Positions 27,246-35,136 of a stretch of 55,758 nt of DNA are shown here, one piece after another (position 1 is the stretch's first letter; each line of letters begins with the position of its first letter). Under the pieces are notes generated by a model. It had not been told where the DNA came from. It made no database searches and was given only the letters and a program-made list of their open reading frames with translations. Made by a program: the position numbers and the translations under genes. Source of the DNA: Bradyrhizobium valentinum (GTDB lineage Bacteria > Pseudomonadota > Alphaproteobacteria > Rhizobiales > Xanthobacteraceae); assembly GCF_001440405.1 (NCBI RefSeq), contig NZ_LLXX01000046.1, positions 1-55,758 of the forward strand, given 5' to 3'.

Positions 27246-28202
27246 ATGTCCAGGCACAACCAAGTTTCGCAGAGCAGCCCCGGCCGGACCAATTTTTATG
27301 ACGAGATCACGAATAGACTCATTGCCGAACTAGAGGCGGGGTGTGTGCCCTGGGTCCAGCCGTGGGGAACGGCCGCGGCGAAGGCGCCGCTTGCCATGCC
27401 TCACAATGCAGCAACACATCGGCGATATAGCGGCATTAACATCCTGATCCTCTGGAGCGCTGTGGTCGAGCGGGGCTTCTCCGGCCAGAGCTGGCTCACC
27501 TTCCGGCAGGCATTGTCGCTGGGTGGCCAGGTCCGCAAAGGAGAGCGAGGAACGACCGTCGTCTATGCTGACCGCTTCGTGCCCGAAGAGGAGAGGAAGC
27601 GGGCGATTGAGGCGGCCGACGAAGCCCAAGCGATTAACTTTCTGAAACGTTTTACGGTCTTCAATACCGACCAATGTGACGGGCTGCCAGCCGAGGTGTC
27701 GACTATGGCGCCTCTCCCGTTACCTCACATGATCGAGCCGCAAGTCGAAGCGCTGATTAGTACCAGCGGCATCGATCTTCGAATCGGCGGTAACCGAGCT
27801 TTCTATTGTCCTTCTGAGGACTACGTTCAGGTGCCATGTCCGGCTGCCTACTTTGAGCCGATCAATTGGCACCGCACGGCTCTGCACGAGTTGGCTCATG
27901 CCAGCGGCCACTCCTCACGGCTCAACCGGGATCTATCCGGAAGTTACGGCACCAAGAAATACGCCTTCGAGGAAATCATCGCGGAGATATCCGCTGCATT
28001 CTGCTGTGCTTCGCTCGGCCTCGTGCCGACCGTGCGGCATGCGGACTACATTGCTTCGTGGCTTGAGGTGCTCCGCGAAGACAATCGCGCGATCGTCCGC
28101 GCCGCTTCGCAGGCCAGCAAAGTCGCGGATTATCTGCTCGCGTTCTTGCCTGATCTCGCTTCGAGCCCGGCGGAACAACCCGCCCACTGCGAGGCCGCCT
28201 GA
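27246..28202 (+). CDS. ardC: ArdC-type antirestriction protein (DUF1738 plus zincin peptidase domain)
   Basis: The 318-aa protein has an N-terminal ssDNA-binding domain (FYDEITNRLIAELEAGCVPW and NAATHRRYSGINILILW) and a C-terminal metallopeptidase domain with HRTALHELAHASGH, whose HExxH zinc motif is intact, and the downstream EEIIAEISAAF. ArdC proteins travel with conjugative elements and protect incoming single-stranded DNA from restriction. It is the first gene of the transfer module and overlaps the start of the next gene (TGATG). Confidence 0.85.
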   Translation: MSRHNQVSQSSPGRTNFYDEITNRLIAELEAGCVPWVQPWGTAAAKAPLAMPHNAATHRRYSGINILILWSAVVERGFSGQSWLTFRQALSLGGQVRKGERGTTVVYADRFVPEEERKRAIEAADEAQAINFLKRFTVFNTDQCDGLPAEVSTMAPLPLPHMIEPQVEALISTSGIDLRIGGNRAFYCPSEDYVQVPCPAAYFEPINWHRTALHELAHASGHSSRLNRDLSGSYGTKKYAFEEIIAEISAAFCCASLGLVPTVRHADYIASWLEVLREDNRAIVRAASQASKVADYLLAFLPDLASSPAEQPAHCEAA

Positions 28203-29257
28203 TGATGTTCGACGCTTCCGAACTGGCACACCGCCTCGCGCGCGAGGCCGAGGCGGTGTGCCGCCACTATCTCTCCAATGGTCGGCGCGTGGGGCGCTAC
28301 TGGCTGGTCGGCGACGTCCGCAACACGCCAGGCCGCTCGATGTTCGTGCGGTTACAGAAATCACAGAAGGGGCCTGCGGGCAAATGGACCGACGCCGCCA
28401 CGGGCGAACACGGTGATCTCCTCGACATCATCCGCGAAACCTGCGGCCTCATAGAATTCCGCGATGTCGTGGACGAGGCAACGCGCTTCCTTAAGCTGCC
28501 TCGGCCGCACCCGGATCTCCCAACGAAGCCCGTCCGTGCAACAGTAAAGGCAGGATCGCCGGAAGCGGCGCGGCGACTGTTTGCGATATCTCGGCCGATC
28601 GACGGAACCCTCGTGGAGGCATATCTGCGCGGACGCGCCATTTTCGAGCTGCACCACGGAGCGAGCCTGCGCTTCCACCCACGCTGCTACTGTCGGCCGG
28701 ATGAGGACGCGCAGACCGAGATTTGGCCTGCAATGATTGCCCGCGTCACCGATCTCGATGGCCGGATAACAGGCGCGCACCGGACCTGGCTCAATCCTGA
28801 GGGTTTTGACCCGATCCGGCTCGGCAAGGCGCCGATCGACACACCACGACGGGCAATGGGCGATCTGCTCGGCAACGCAGTTCGTTTCGGTACGGCGAAT
28901 GATGTGCTTGTCGCTGGCGAAGGCATCGAAACCATCCTGTCGCTGCGCTACGTACTGCCTACCTTGCCAATGGCCGCCGCACTATCGGCCAATCACCTCG
29001 CTGCCATGCTGCTCCCGCCCACGCTGCGTCGCCTCTACATCGTCCGGGATGCGGATGCGGCGGGAGACGCGGCGACGGCCGCCCTCAGGCAGCGCTCGGA
29101 GGCTGCTGGTATCGTGGCGATCGCTTTGTCTCCTCGGTTGGGAGATTTCAATGACGATCTCCGCACGTTCGGCATCCACGAGCTTCGAGCGGCCATGCGC
29201 ATTCAGCTCGCGCCGCAGGACGTTACCCGCTTCTTGGTTATGGCGGAGAAGGGATAA
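28202..29257 (+). CDS. Toprim-domain protein (primase-like)
   Basis: The 351-aa protein has an N-terminal region like phage and plasmid primases (CRHYLSNGRRVGRYWLVGDV; a CHC2-type zinc finger is not evident) and a Toprim domain with DVLVAGEGIETILSLR (catalytic Glu) and LYIVRDADAAGDAAT (DxD). Such proteins are found next to ardC in alpha-proteobacterial ICEs and plasmids and are thought to prime or repair incoming DNA. The start codon overlaps the ardC stop. Intact length. Confidence 0.75.
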   Translation: MMFDASELAHRLAREAEAVCRHYLSNGRRVGRYWLVGDVRNTPGRSMFVRLQKSQKGPAGKWTDAATGEHGDLLDIIRETCGLIEFRDVVDEATRFLKLPRPHPDLPTKPVRATVKAGSPEAARRLFAISRPIDGTLVEAYLRGRAIFELHHGASLRFHPRCYCRPDEDAQTEIWPAMIARVTDLDGRITGAHRTWLNPEGFDPIRLGKAPIDTPRRAMGDLLGNAVRFGTANDVLVAGEGIETILSLRYVLPTLPMAAALSANHLAAMLLPPTLRRLYIVRDADAAGDAATAALRQRSEAAGIVAIALSPRLGDFNDDLRTFGIHELRAAMRIQLAPQDVTRFLVMAEKG

Positions 29258-29384
29258 AGCCGGCGTTGCTCGCGCCGTCGTCACGGCAGGTCGATGGTAG
29301 GTCCATGGTGCCGAGGAGAGGCGGCGCCCTGGCCTTCTAGAGGGCGATCGGACAGCATTCGGACCGGACCGGCAATGGCTGCGC

Positions 29385-29520
29385 CCGGCTATTTTCCGCC
29401 GGCGGTGTTCACCCCACGAAGAAAGCTTCGCGGGGCCCCGGCCACGCGCCTTTGCATCGCGAAACAAAATAGCCGGACTTCGCCATCCTCCGCTATTGCT
29501 GCGGCCCTTCGCTTCGCTTC
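29385..29520 (+). promoter_or_regulatory. Long inverted-repeat leader upstream of the DUF2493 gene
   Basis: Perfect 11-bp arms CCGGCTATTTT (29385-29395) and AAAATAGCCGG (29466-29476) enclose 70 nt with an inner GAAGAAAGCTTC-type hairpin. They are followed by the motif TCCTCCGCTATTGCTGCGG. The same layout precedes the DUF736 gene (31546-31625). It may be an RNA element, a terminator-like attenuator or a mobile palindrome. About 85 nt separate it from the start codon. Confidence 0.45.
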
Positions 29521-29605
29521 GGGTTCTGGTCCGTTCCGCCCGCCGTCAGATGATCGCCACGAAGGCCGCGATGGGCGCGGCCGATCCGGGCAAAGGACCT
29601 CGACC

Positions 29606-30544
29606 ATGACATCCGATCGCAACGACCTCGATTTCGAACCAACGCACGGCTCATTCCCGAATGATCACGTCATTAGCGAACTTCAGCTCTTTGGCTACCG
29701 TCCTTTCAACGACGAGCCAGACCCGAGGCCGCTTCCCGAAGGCAAGATGATCGCGGGTGCTGTCGCCGATATCTTCGACGCCCTCGTCGCAACCCTAAGC
29801 GACACTCGCCTCGAGCCGGATCTCGATGACCTGCTCTGGTCGACGGTCAACCTGTTCCACCGTGCAACAGAGCGCATCGAGCGCGAGCTCGACAGCAACG
29901 AGCAAGCGCAGCGGAAGAGCCAGCGTGAGCAGGACGGCTCGGAAATCAGATCGGTGGAACTCGAGCGGATCACGGCCGAAGGCATCACGCTGGTCGAACG
30001 TCGTAACTGCATGGAGCTCTTCCGCGATCAATCCATCGAGAGCTTCCAGGTCCATACCGGCTCGCCCTGGCGTCCTCGCTCTGGATCGCTGGTCAATCAT
30101 CGCAAGCTTACTGCGGCGATGATCGACTCCAGGGATTTCCTCGCCGCCAAACACCGGGCGGAGACCGAAGTGTTGCTGCCGGCCGGCCCCAAAATTGCCC
30201 TGACCGGTGGGCTCGACTTCAACGACCATCATCTGATCTGGGATCGACTCGACAAGGTCCACGCCAAGCATCCTGACATGGTGCTGCTGCATGGCGGCTC
30301 GCCGAAAGGCGCCGAACTGATCGCCGCCAAATGGGCGACCAATCGCAAGGTGCCTCAGATTGCTTTCAAGCCAGACTGGACCAAGCACGCCAAGGCCGCA
30401 CCGTTCAAGCGCAATGACGCGATGCTGGAGATTCTGCCGATCGGCGTCATGGTCTTCCCCGGCACTGGCATCCAGAGCAATCTCGCCGACAAGGCGAAAC
30501 GGCTCGGCATCCCGGTCTGGAAGTTTGGCGATGGCGGCGCGTGA
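29606..30544 (+). CDS. DUF2493 (SLOG-fold) protein
   Basis: The 312-aa protein has a C-terminal SLOG-type nucleotide-binding domain with PKIALTGGLDFNDHHLIWDR, LLHGGSPKGAELIAAKWA and IGVMVFPGTGIQSNLADKAK. The N-terminal ~190 residues are family-specific. It is a regular companion of ardC, Toprim and DUF736 genes on rhizobial conjugative elements. Function is unknown; SLOG domains sense or process nucleotides. The ATG at 29606 is preferred over the 29294 start because homology begins there. Confidence 0.75.
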   Translation: MTSDRNDLDFEPTHGSFPNDHVISELQLFGYRPFNDEPDPRPLPEGKMIAGAVADIFDALVATLSDTRLEPDLDDLLWSTVNLFHRATERIERELDSNEQAQRKSQREQDGSEIRSVELERITAEGITLVERRNCMELFRDQSIESFQVHTGSPWRPRSGSLVNHRKLTAAMIDSRDFLAAKHRAETEVLLPAGPKIALTGGLDFNDHHLIWDRLDKVHAKHPDMVLLHGGSPKGAELIAAKWATNRKVPQIAFKPDWTKHAKAAPFKRNDAMLEILPIGVMVFPGTGIQSNLADKAKRLGIPVWKFGDGGA

Positions 30545-30844
30545 GCGCCGTCCATGCCGATTTCGAAATCTCCCTGCATAGGGCTAGCGTCGTAACCGAC
30601 GCAATCGCGCCACCCGAGCATATTCGCCACCTCGAACGTGGTTAGACAGTGAGCCGCACTTCTAACTAGTTCCGGCTTGGGTAAACTCGCGTCGAGGTGG
30701 TGGTGGAAGGCGCGAATTGCTCTCGGACTTCCTCAATACCTTCGCATCGGCCTATTCTGCTCCGATCTTTGCTCTCGCTGTAGACGCCCTTCCATTCCTG
30801 GTTAGGTTCACTGCCGGCGTGATGGTATTTCATAGTGCGCAGGC

Positions 30845-31018
30845 ACCATCGGCGCGTTGCTCGTCGACATCGCTGCCGCCGCGCTGATGCTCCTCATCGG
30901 TCAGATCACCTTCGCCCTGGCGCCGTCATTCGTCTTGCGCGCCGTCATCGCGGCAGTCTTTGCCATTCCGGCGGCCGTTGCCGGTTATCATGTGATTCTC
31001 GGATATCGTACGTTGGGA
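30845..31018 (+). pseudogene. Remnant of a small membrane protein of conjugative elements
   Basis: A frame reads DIAAAALMLLIGQITFALAP and FVLRAVIAAVFAIPAAVAGY, two transmembrane helices seen in a short uncharacterised protein often found near DUF736 genes. The upstream part (LDFLNTFASAYSAPIFALAV near 30725) is in a different frame and the C-terminus is lost, so it appears broken. The rest of 30545-31545 shows no gene. Confidence 0.4.
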
Positions 31019-31545
31019 TGCCATCCCCGCTCTGGCGCGAGATCTTTGGCTGCATCGGTTCGATCTTCATCGGTGACACGGGAGCGGGCGCGCATGACCG
31101 TCTTGGCCGAGCTTGGCCCGCTTCAGTCAGTCAGGGCAGGGCGAACCGAACGTCAATCAGTTCTCGCGGCCAGGACGGTTAAAGCCCTTCGGCTCGACGC
31201 CCAGGGTGCTCCTCAATCGTTAGGCGCGTCGAGAATGCCAACGACGGATGTCGCAGCGAGAGGCGGTCTCCTCAGAATACTACACGGCCATTATGCCCAT
31301 CATTCGCGACCCTGTGAGTGTCGAGGCGGGCGCTCTCTAACGGCTATTTCGGGGCGGCCGACGCCCGACTTTGCACGTTGTTTCCTTTCTTCGCCTGAAC
31401 CTCTCGACCTCTTGTACAGGACGACCGACGTCCGCCGCCCGTCTCCTTAAGGCTGTTCCGCGCCCGGACGCACCTTGCCTCTTGATGGCTTGATCTGGCC
31501 GAAGACCGGCTCCGCCTCGATCGTCTGAGCCGCAACGCCGCCGTT

Positions 31546-31625
31546 AAGACTTTCTTCCCCTGGGCTCACGCCCATTCCTCGCGAGCCAAGAAAGTCTTCC
31601 GGCTAGCGTCCTCCGCTACGCTCCG
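31546..31625 (+). promoter_or_regulatory. Long inverted-repeat leader upstream of the DUF736 gene
   Basis: Perfect 11-bp arms AAGACTTTCTT (31546-31556) and AAGAAAGTCTT (31588-31598) enclose a small GGGC-TCAC-GCCC hairpin. They are followed by TCCTCCGCTACGCTCCGGCC, similar to the block behind the leader of the DUF2493 gene. It lies about 120 nt upstream of the start. Confidence 0.45.
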
Positions 31626-31720
31626 GCCCGCGAGCGGGTGCGTCGCCGATCGTCATTCGGCCTCTCGATCACCATCGAGGCCGCGGTGGTCGCGGGCTCG
31701 AAAACTCAAGGAGAAGTGAC

Positions 31721-32038
31721 ATGGCTAACATCGGTTCCTTTAAGAAGGTCGGCAACGATTTTCAGGGCGAGATCGTCACCCTGAGCGTGCAGGCGAAGGG
31801 CGTCCGCATCGTCGCCGAGCCCAACCGCACAAACGAGAACGCGCCCAGCCACCGCGTCTACGTCGGCCGGGCCGAGATCGGGGCAGCCTGGTCGAAGCGC
31901 TCGGAGGAGGGCCGCGACTACCTCTCGCTCAAACTCGATGATCCTTCGTTCAACGCGCCGATCTATGCGAACCTGTTCGAGGATGAAAACGAAGGTCATG
32001 CCCTGCTCTGGTCGCGGCCGCGAAAGAACGGCGACTGA
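31721..32038 (+). CDS. DUF736 family protein
   Basis: The 105-aa protein is a textbook DUF736 member: MANIGSFKKVGNDFQGEIVT at the start and RDYLSLKLDDPSFNAPIYAN in the middle, full length and intact. AAGGAG lies 8 nt upstream of the ATG. These proteins are strongly associated with rhizobial plasmids and ICEs and are often highly expressed, but their function is unknown. It is followed by a strong terminator and has a structured leader. Confidence 0.9.
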   Translation: MANIGSFKKVGNDFQGEIVTLSVQAKGVRIVAEPNRTNENAPSHRVYVGRAEIGAAWSKRSEEGRDYLSLKLDDPSFNAPIYANLFEDENEGHALLWSRPRKNGD

Positions 32039-32053
32039 GGTTCTCTCCACCGA

Positions 32054-32085
32054 GCCCCGCCCGACCCACTCGGGCGGGGCCTTTT
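32054..32085 (+). terminator. Rho-independent terminator after the DUF736 gene
   Basis: Perfect 11-bp stem GCCCCGCCCGA / TCGGGCGGGGC with loop CCCAC, followed by CTTTT, 16 nt after the stop codon. Confidence 0.85.
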
Positions 32086-32296
32086 AGCCGTGCGACGGAA
32101 GCCGTTAATCTTTTGTTTACCTGAACTTAAGGCCAACCGATTCGGCGCAGCGCCTCAATTCGTGCCCCCGAGTTTGCCGCAGCCGAGTCGGTGAAGAGTC
32201 AACCTTACGGGCAACAAATATACTGCATCGCGATCGGCGCGACTCACCCTATTTCTCGGCCACTATAAACGCGTTCACCGCTTCACGGAGCTGGCG

Positions 32297-32446
32297 ATGG
32301 CGAGTCCGTTCATGGTGCTTCCCGATCCACAAGCGGTGACGCTTAAGCGCACTTGCCTGGCGCAAATGATCATCAGCCTTGCCGCGCTGATGTCGACTGG
32401 CGTCCTGCTATCGAAGGTCGTGACGGTGATGAATGGGTTTCATTAA
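32297..32446 (+). CDS. Small membrane-anchored hypothetical protein (49 aa)
   Basis: The ORF begins MASPFMVLPDPQAVTLKR and has one probable membrane helix (AQMIISLAALMSTGVLL). GGAG lies 6 nt before the ATG. No family is recognised. Short size keeps confidence low. Confidence 0.4.
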   Translation: MASPFMVLPDPQAVTLKRTCLAQMIISLAALMSTGVLLSKVVTVMNGFH

Positions 32447-32638
32447 AGGCCTCGGCCAACTCAGGGCAGAGCTGCCGGAAAGGCTGTAAGAATTTGGGGC
32501 CGGACTGCACGGTGCCTAAGGCGCCATGCGGTCCGGCCCAACCATTGATCGGTCCATTCAGACCAAAGCGAGGTCGACGAGTGCAAACGTTGCCGCAGCA
32601 TGCATCTTGCTCGGAACGAGCAGAAGGTCGTCGAAGAC

Positions 32639-32710
32639 TTACTTCTTCATCTTCTTCTTTTTGGCCTTTTTCCCGGTGGTCTTCTTCGCCTTCTTCGCTT
32701 TCTTGGCCAT
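32639..32710 (-). CDS. Lysine-rich 23-aa protein
   Basis: The ORF MAKKAKKAKKTTGKKAKKKK plus three residues is almost entirely Lys and Ala. GGAGGGGC lies immediately upstream with ideal spacing for the ATG, which argues that it is translated. Short histone-H1-like tails of this kind occur in Bradyrhizobium and may bind DNA or RNA. A non-coding repeat is the alternative. Confidence 0.45.
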   Translation of the reverse strand: MAKKAKKAKKTTGKKAKKKKMKK

Positions 32711-33096
32711 ATGCCCCTCCGTTAAATCTCAAATGAGATCGCTTACTGCGCAGACCGGAATTGGCCCGCACACGAGAAAGCGTACCATGGAATTTGCAAG
32801 ATTGACATTGAGACGTCTTGTTCGTGGGCTACCGCGCTCGAGTGTCTGCCGTGGGGTCAGCACGGGGACGAGAGAAGGGTTCTCGCAACCACGGCCGATT
32901 TGCATTATGTGATCCGGCGTTGGGCGATCCGCTAAGACACCAGCAGAAACTTGCGCGGGTATGATCGGGACACTGGCGGACTGATGCAGTCGGCGCCCAA
33001 AAGTACCCGCTGGGCCGTTCTGTTGCCCCATTTGGCCGAAACGATCAGCACTCCGAAGTGCTTTCTAGCTTGGGGCAGGCCCTGAACCATCCCGAC

Positions 33097-33900
33097 ATGT
33101 CTTCGCACCGCCGTACGCGCGATGGCGTCGCTCGCCTTGATCCGGCGGGCTATGACCCATGCGACTGGGCGTGGGAGTTCTTGCGCCGAAACAAAGACTA
33201 TATCGCCGAGTGGCGAGGCTCCGTTCCTCGCCGTCTGCCGTACATCAGACTTAGCGATGGGACGTGGCTGTTGCGTCTGCGGCGGCGATTTCCTCGCGCC
33301 GAAAGATGGGGACTTTATGCCTTTGCCGACCCCGCGCTACGCGCCCGGCAGGCACCGGTGTTCTGGCACGTCGATGCCCTGAAGCGGGTGATCCGCCTCA
33401 ACGCCCAAATGCGAAATGGCAACGAAAACACGCCGCCGTCCACGCTTGCGGACTTCAAGGTCAATCGAATGGCGGTCATCGGTGTTGACGAGATCCCATT
33501 GGTGTTGGTGAAGGGAGCGGGCGTTCATGTCCCCCTCGAAATTCGCGGTCTTCCTGCCCTGACTGCGCCCTTTGCGCCGATCTTTGAGCTCCATGGCCTC
33601 GGCGACCTCTCCGCGCAAATCGAGCTTCTGAAGCGCCTGAAGCGTTTCACCGAGCCTGGCCAGAGGACGATACAAACGCCGCCGTTCGCAAGCGACGAAC
33701 GTATGCACCACGCCCTGATCGCGCTCGATGAAAGCCTGGAGGGCAAGACCTACCGCCAGATCGCAATCACGATCTTCGGGGAGAAAAAAGTTGCGGAGGA
33801 ATGGCACGGGCACAGTCAATTCCTGAAGGATCGCACGCGACGGCTTGTTGCCAAGGGAACCGAATTGATGAAGGGCGGCTATCGCGATCTCCTGAGCTAG
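33097..33900 (+). CDS. FseA-like activator of ICE excision (DUF6499 plus DUF2285), single ORF
   Basis: The 267-aa protein has an N-terminal DUF6499-type segment (GYDPCDWAWEFLRRNKDYIA, residues about 19-38) and a C-terminal DUF2285 helix-turn-helix region (about 175-265) with ALDESLEGKTYRQIAITIFG and SQFLKDRTRRLVAKGTELMK. In ICEMlSymR7A these halves are encoded by msi172 and msi171 and joined by programmed ribosomal frameshifting to make FseA, the activator of rdfS. Here they form one continuous frame. The next gene is rdfS-like, supporting the same job. The GTG at 33058 is an alternative start; neither has a strong ribosome-binding site. No lux box was found upstream. Confidence 0.65.
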   Translation: MSSHRRTRDGVARLDPAGYDPCDWAWEFLRRNKDYIAEWRGSVPRRLPYIRLSDGTWLLRLRRRFPRAERWGLYAFADPALRARQAPVFWHVDALKRVIRLNAQMRNGNENTPPSTLADFKVNRMAVIGVDEIPLVLVKGAGVHVPLEIRGLPALTAPFAPIFELHGLGDLSAQIELLKRLKRFTEPGQRTIQTPPFASDERMHHALIALDESLEGKTYRQIAITIFGEKKVAEEWHGHSQFLKDRTRRLVAKGTELMKGGYRDLLS

Positions 33901-34053
33901 CCGCTTCTTGTCGCGGCTGCTTGACGAGACTTGCTTTCGCGGGATGGCGAAACAGACCCTGCCGCATTCGCCACTCCCAATTAGGTTGCCAATGTGACGA
34001 CGCTTCTTCTCACGCCTCGTGCTTGATGAGGTAGGTGACAAGGAGCCTCGGAA

Positions 34054-34272
34054 ATGACGAAGAGTGACGACAAAGAGTCCGATAAGCCGTTTCTCAACAC
34101 GGTAGAGGCTGCCGCCTGGCTGCGCCTCACCAAGAATACCCTTGAAAAAATGCGGGTGAACGGCAGAGGGCCCGCCTACCGCAAGCACGGACGCTATGTC
34201 CGCTACCACATCGAAGACCTCATCGAATATTCGCAAGCCAATAAGCGGAGGTCAACCTCCGATGCTGATTGA
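34054..34272 (+). CDS. rdfS: RdfS-like excisionase (recombination directionality factor)
   Basis: The 72-aa protein is a small winged helix-turn-helix of the excisionase/AlpA type: FLNTVEAAAWLRLTKNTLEK and GPAYRKHGRYVRYHIEDLIE. In ICEMlSymR7A RdfS steers the integrase toward excision and its gene heads an operon with the traF-like prf gene and rlxS, exactly the order seen here. It overlaps the next gene by 11 nt. The FseA-like gene upstream is its likely activator. Confidence 0.8.
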   Translation: MTKSDDKESDKPFLNTVEAAAWLRLTKNTLEKMRVNGRGPAYRKHGRYVRYHIEDLIEYSQANKRRSTSDAD

Positions 34273-34801
34273 TTGCGCAAGTCTCTGGCGCCAACTGGCC
34301 GTGCTCTCGGCCATGTGCGCCAGCATCATCGCAGTGCTGATTTCCTTCGCGAACGGGATGCCGCTTTTGATCTACAATGCCTCGGGCAGCGCGCCACTCG
34401 GCTTCTACTATCTGGAGCAACGGCTGCCCGCGCGCGGTGAACTGGCGCTGTTCAGACCGCCGCCGGCTATTGAGCTCCTGATCATCGCGCATGGCGTTTT
34501 GCCGGCGCCGGTACCCCTTCTGAAGCAGGTGGCTGCGGCAGGCGCCGATGAAGTGTGCCGCGCCAAAGCACCGATCGAATCGATCTTGGTTAATGGAAAG
34601 GTCATTGTAGAGGTGCTTCAGAACGATCGAGGGGGACGGCCCCTGCCAAACTGGGAAGGCTGCTTGCGGCTTGTTGAAGGCGAATTTTTCCTGCTGCAGC
34701 CGCACCCTCATTCGTTCGACTCGCGATACTTCGGCCCGGTGCTGCGCTGCGACGTCCTGGGCGTGGCGCATCCGCTCTGGACCTGGAATCCAAATATTTG
34801 A
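34262..34801 (+). CDS. traF: TraF-type peptidase (S26 family) for pilin maturation
   Basis: The 179-aa inner-membrane protein has one N-terminal helix (LAVLSAMCASIIAVLISFA) and the S26 signature: SAPLGFYYLEQ with the nucleophilic Ser, and LLKQVAAAGADEV with the general-base Lys. TraF proteins cyclise or trim the TrbC pilin subunit, which is encoded at 42605. GGAGG lies upstream. The start at 34262 overlaps rdfS; the longer frame from 34196 is not needed. Confidence 0.8.
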   Translation: MLIDCASLWRQLAVLSAMCASIIAVLISFANGMPLLIYNASGSAPLGFYYLEQRLPARGELALFRPPPAIELLIIAHGVLPAPVPLLKQVAAAGADEVCRAKAPIESILVNGKVIVEVLQNDRGGRPLPNWEGCLRLVEGEFFLLQPHPHSFDSRYFGPVLRCDVLGVAHPLWTWNPNI

Positions 34802-35136
34802 AGTTGCCCATGACAGCAATCGTGCGTGTCAGAAAAAGGCGCGCACCTTCCCCGGTATGCCGCTGAGCCTTCGTTCGGGCAGATCGCGAACCTGCGGTCA
34901 AGCAAGCTCTTCCATTGAGACCAACGGGTGAACGAGCGAAGCGGGAGGGCAAGATAAAAGCACTGGCGCCTGAATGCGCCCAAGTCGTTGTCTGCACATC
35001 CAAGATTTGTCGCCAGCCGTAACGGCGTGTCGCCAAAGAGGCAGCAGCGCCTTGGCGCGATTGACGAAACACGTCTGCGTCTTGCGGCAAGACCGGAGAG
35101 CACGCACATGCTCCGGCGCGAAAGCGGAGCGCGGGG
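34802..35136. other. Intergenic region upstream of the relaxase gene, candidate oriT
   Basis: No gene is supported. It contains the hairpin GTCTTG-CGG-CAAGAC at 35079-35093, 44 nt before the relaxase start. Transfer origins often lie next to the relaxase gene and hold such inverted repeats, but no nic consensus was recognised. Confidence 0.3.
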
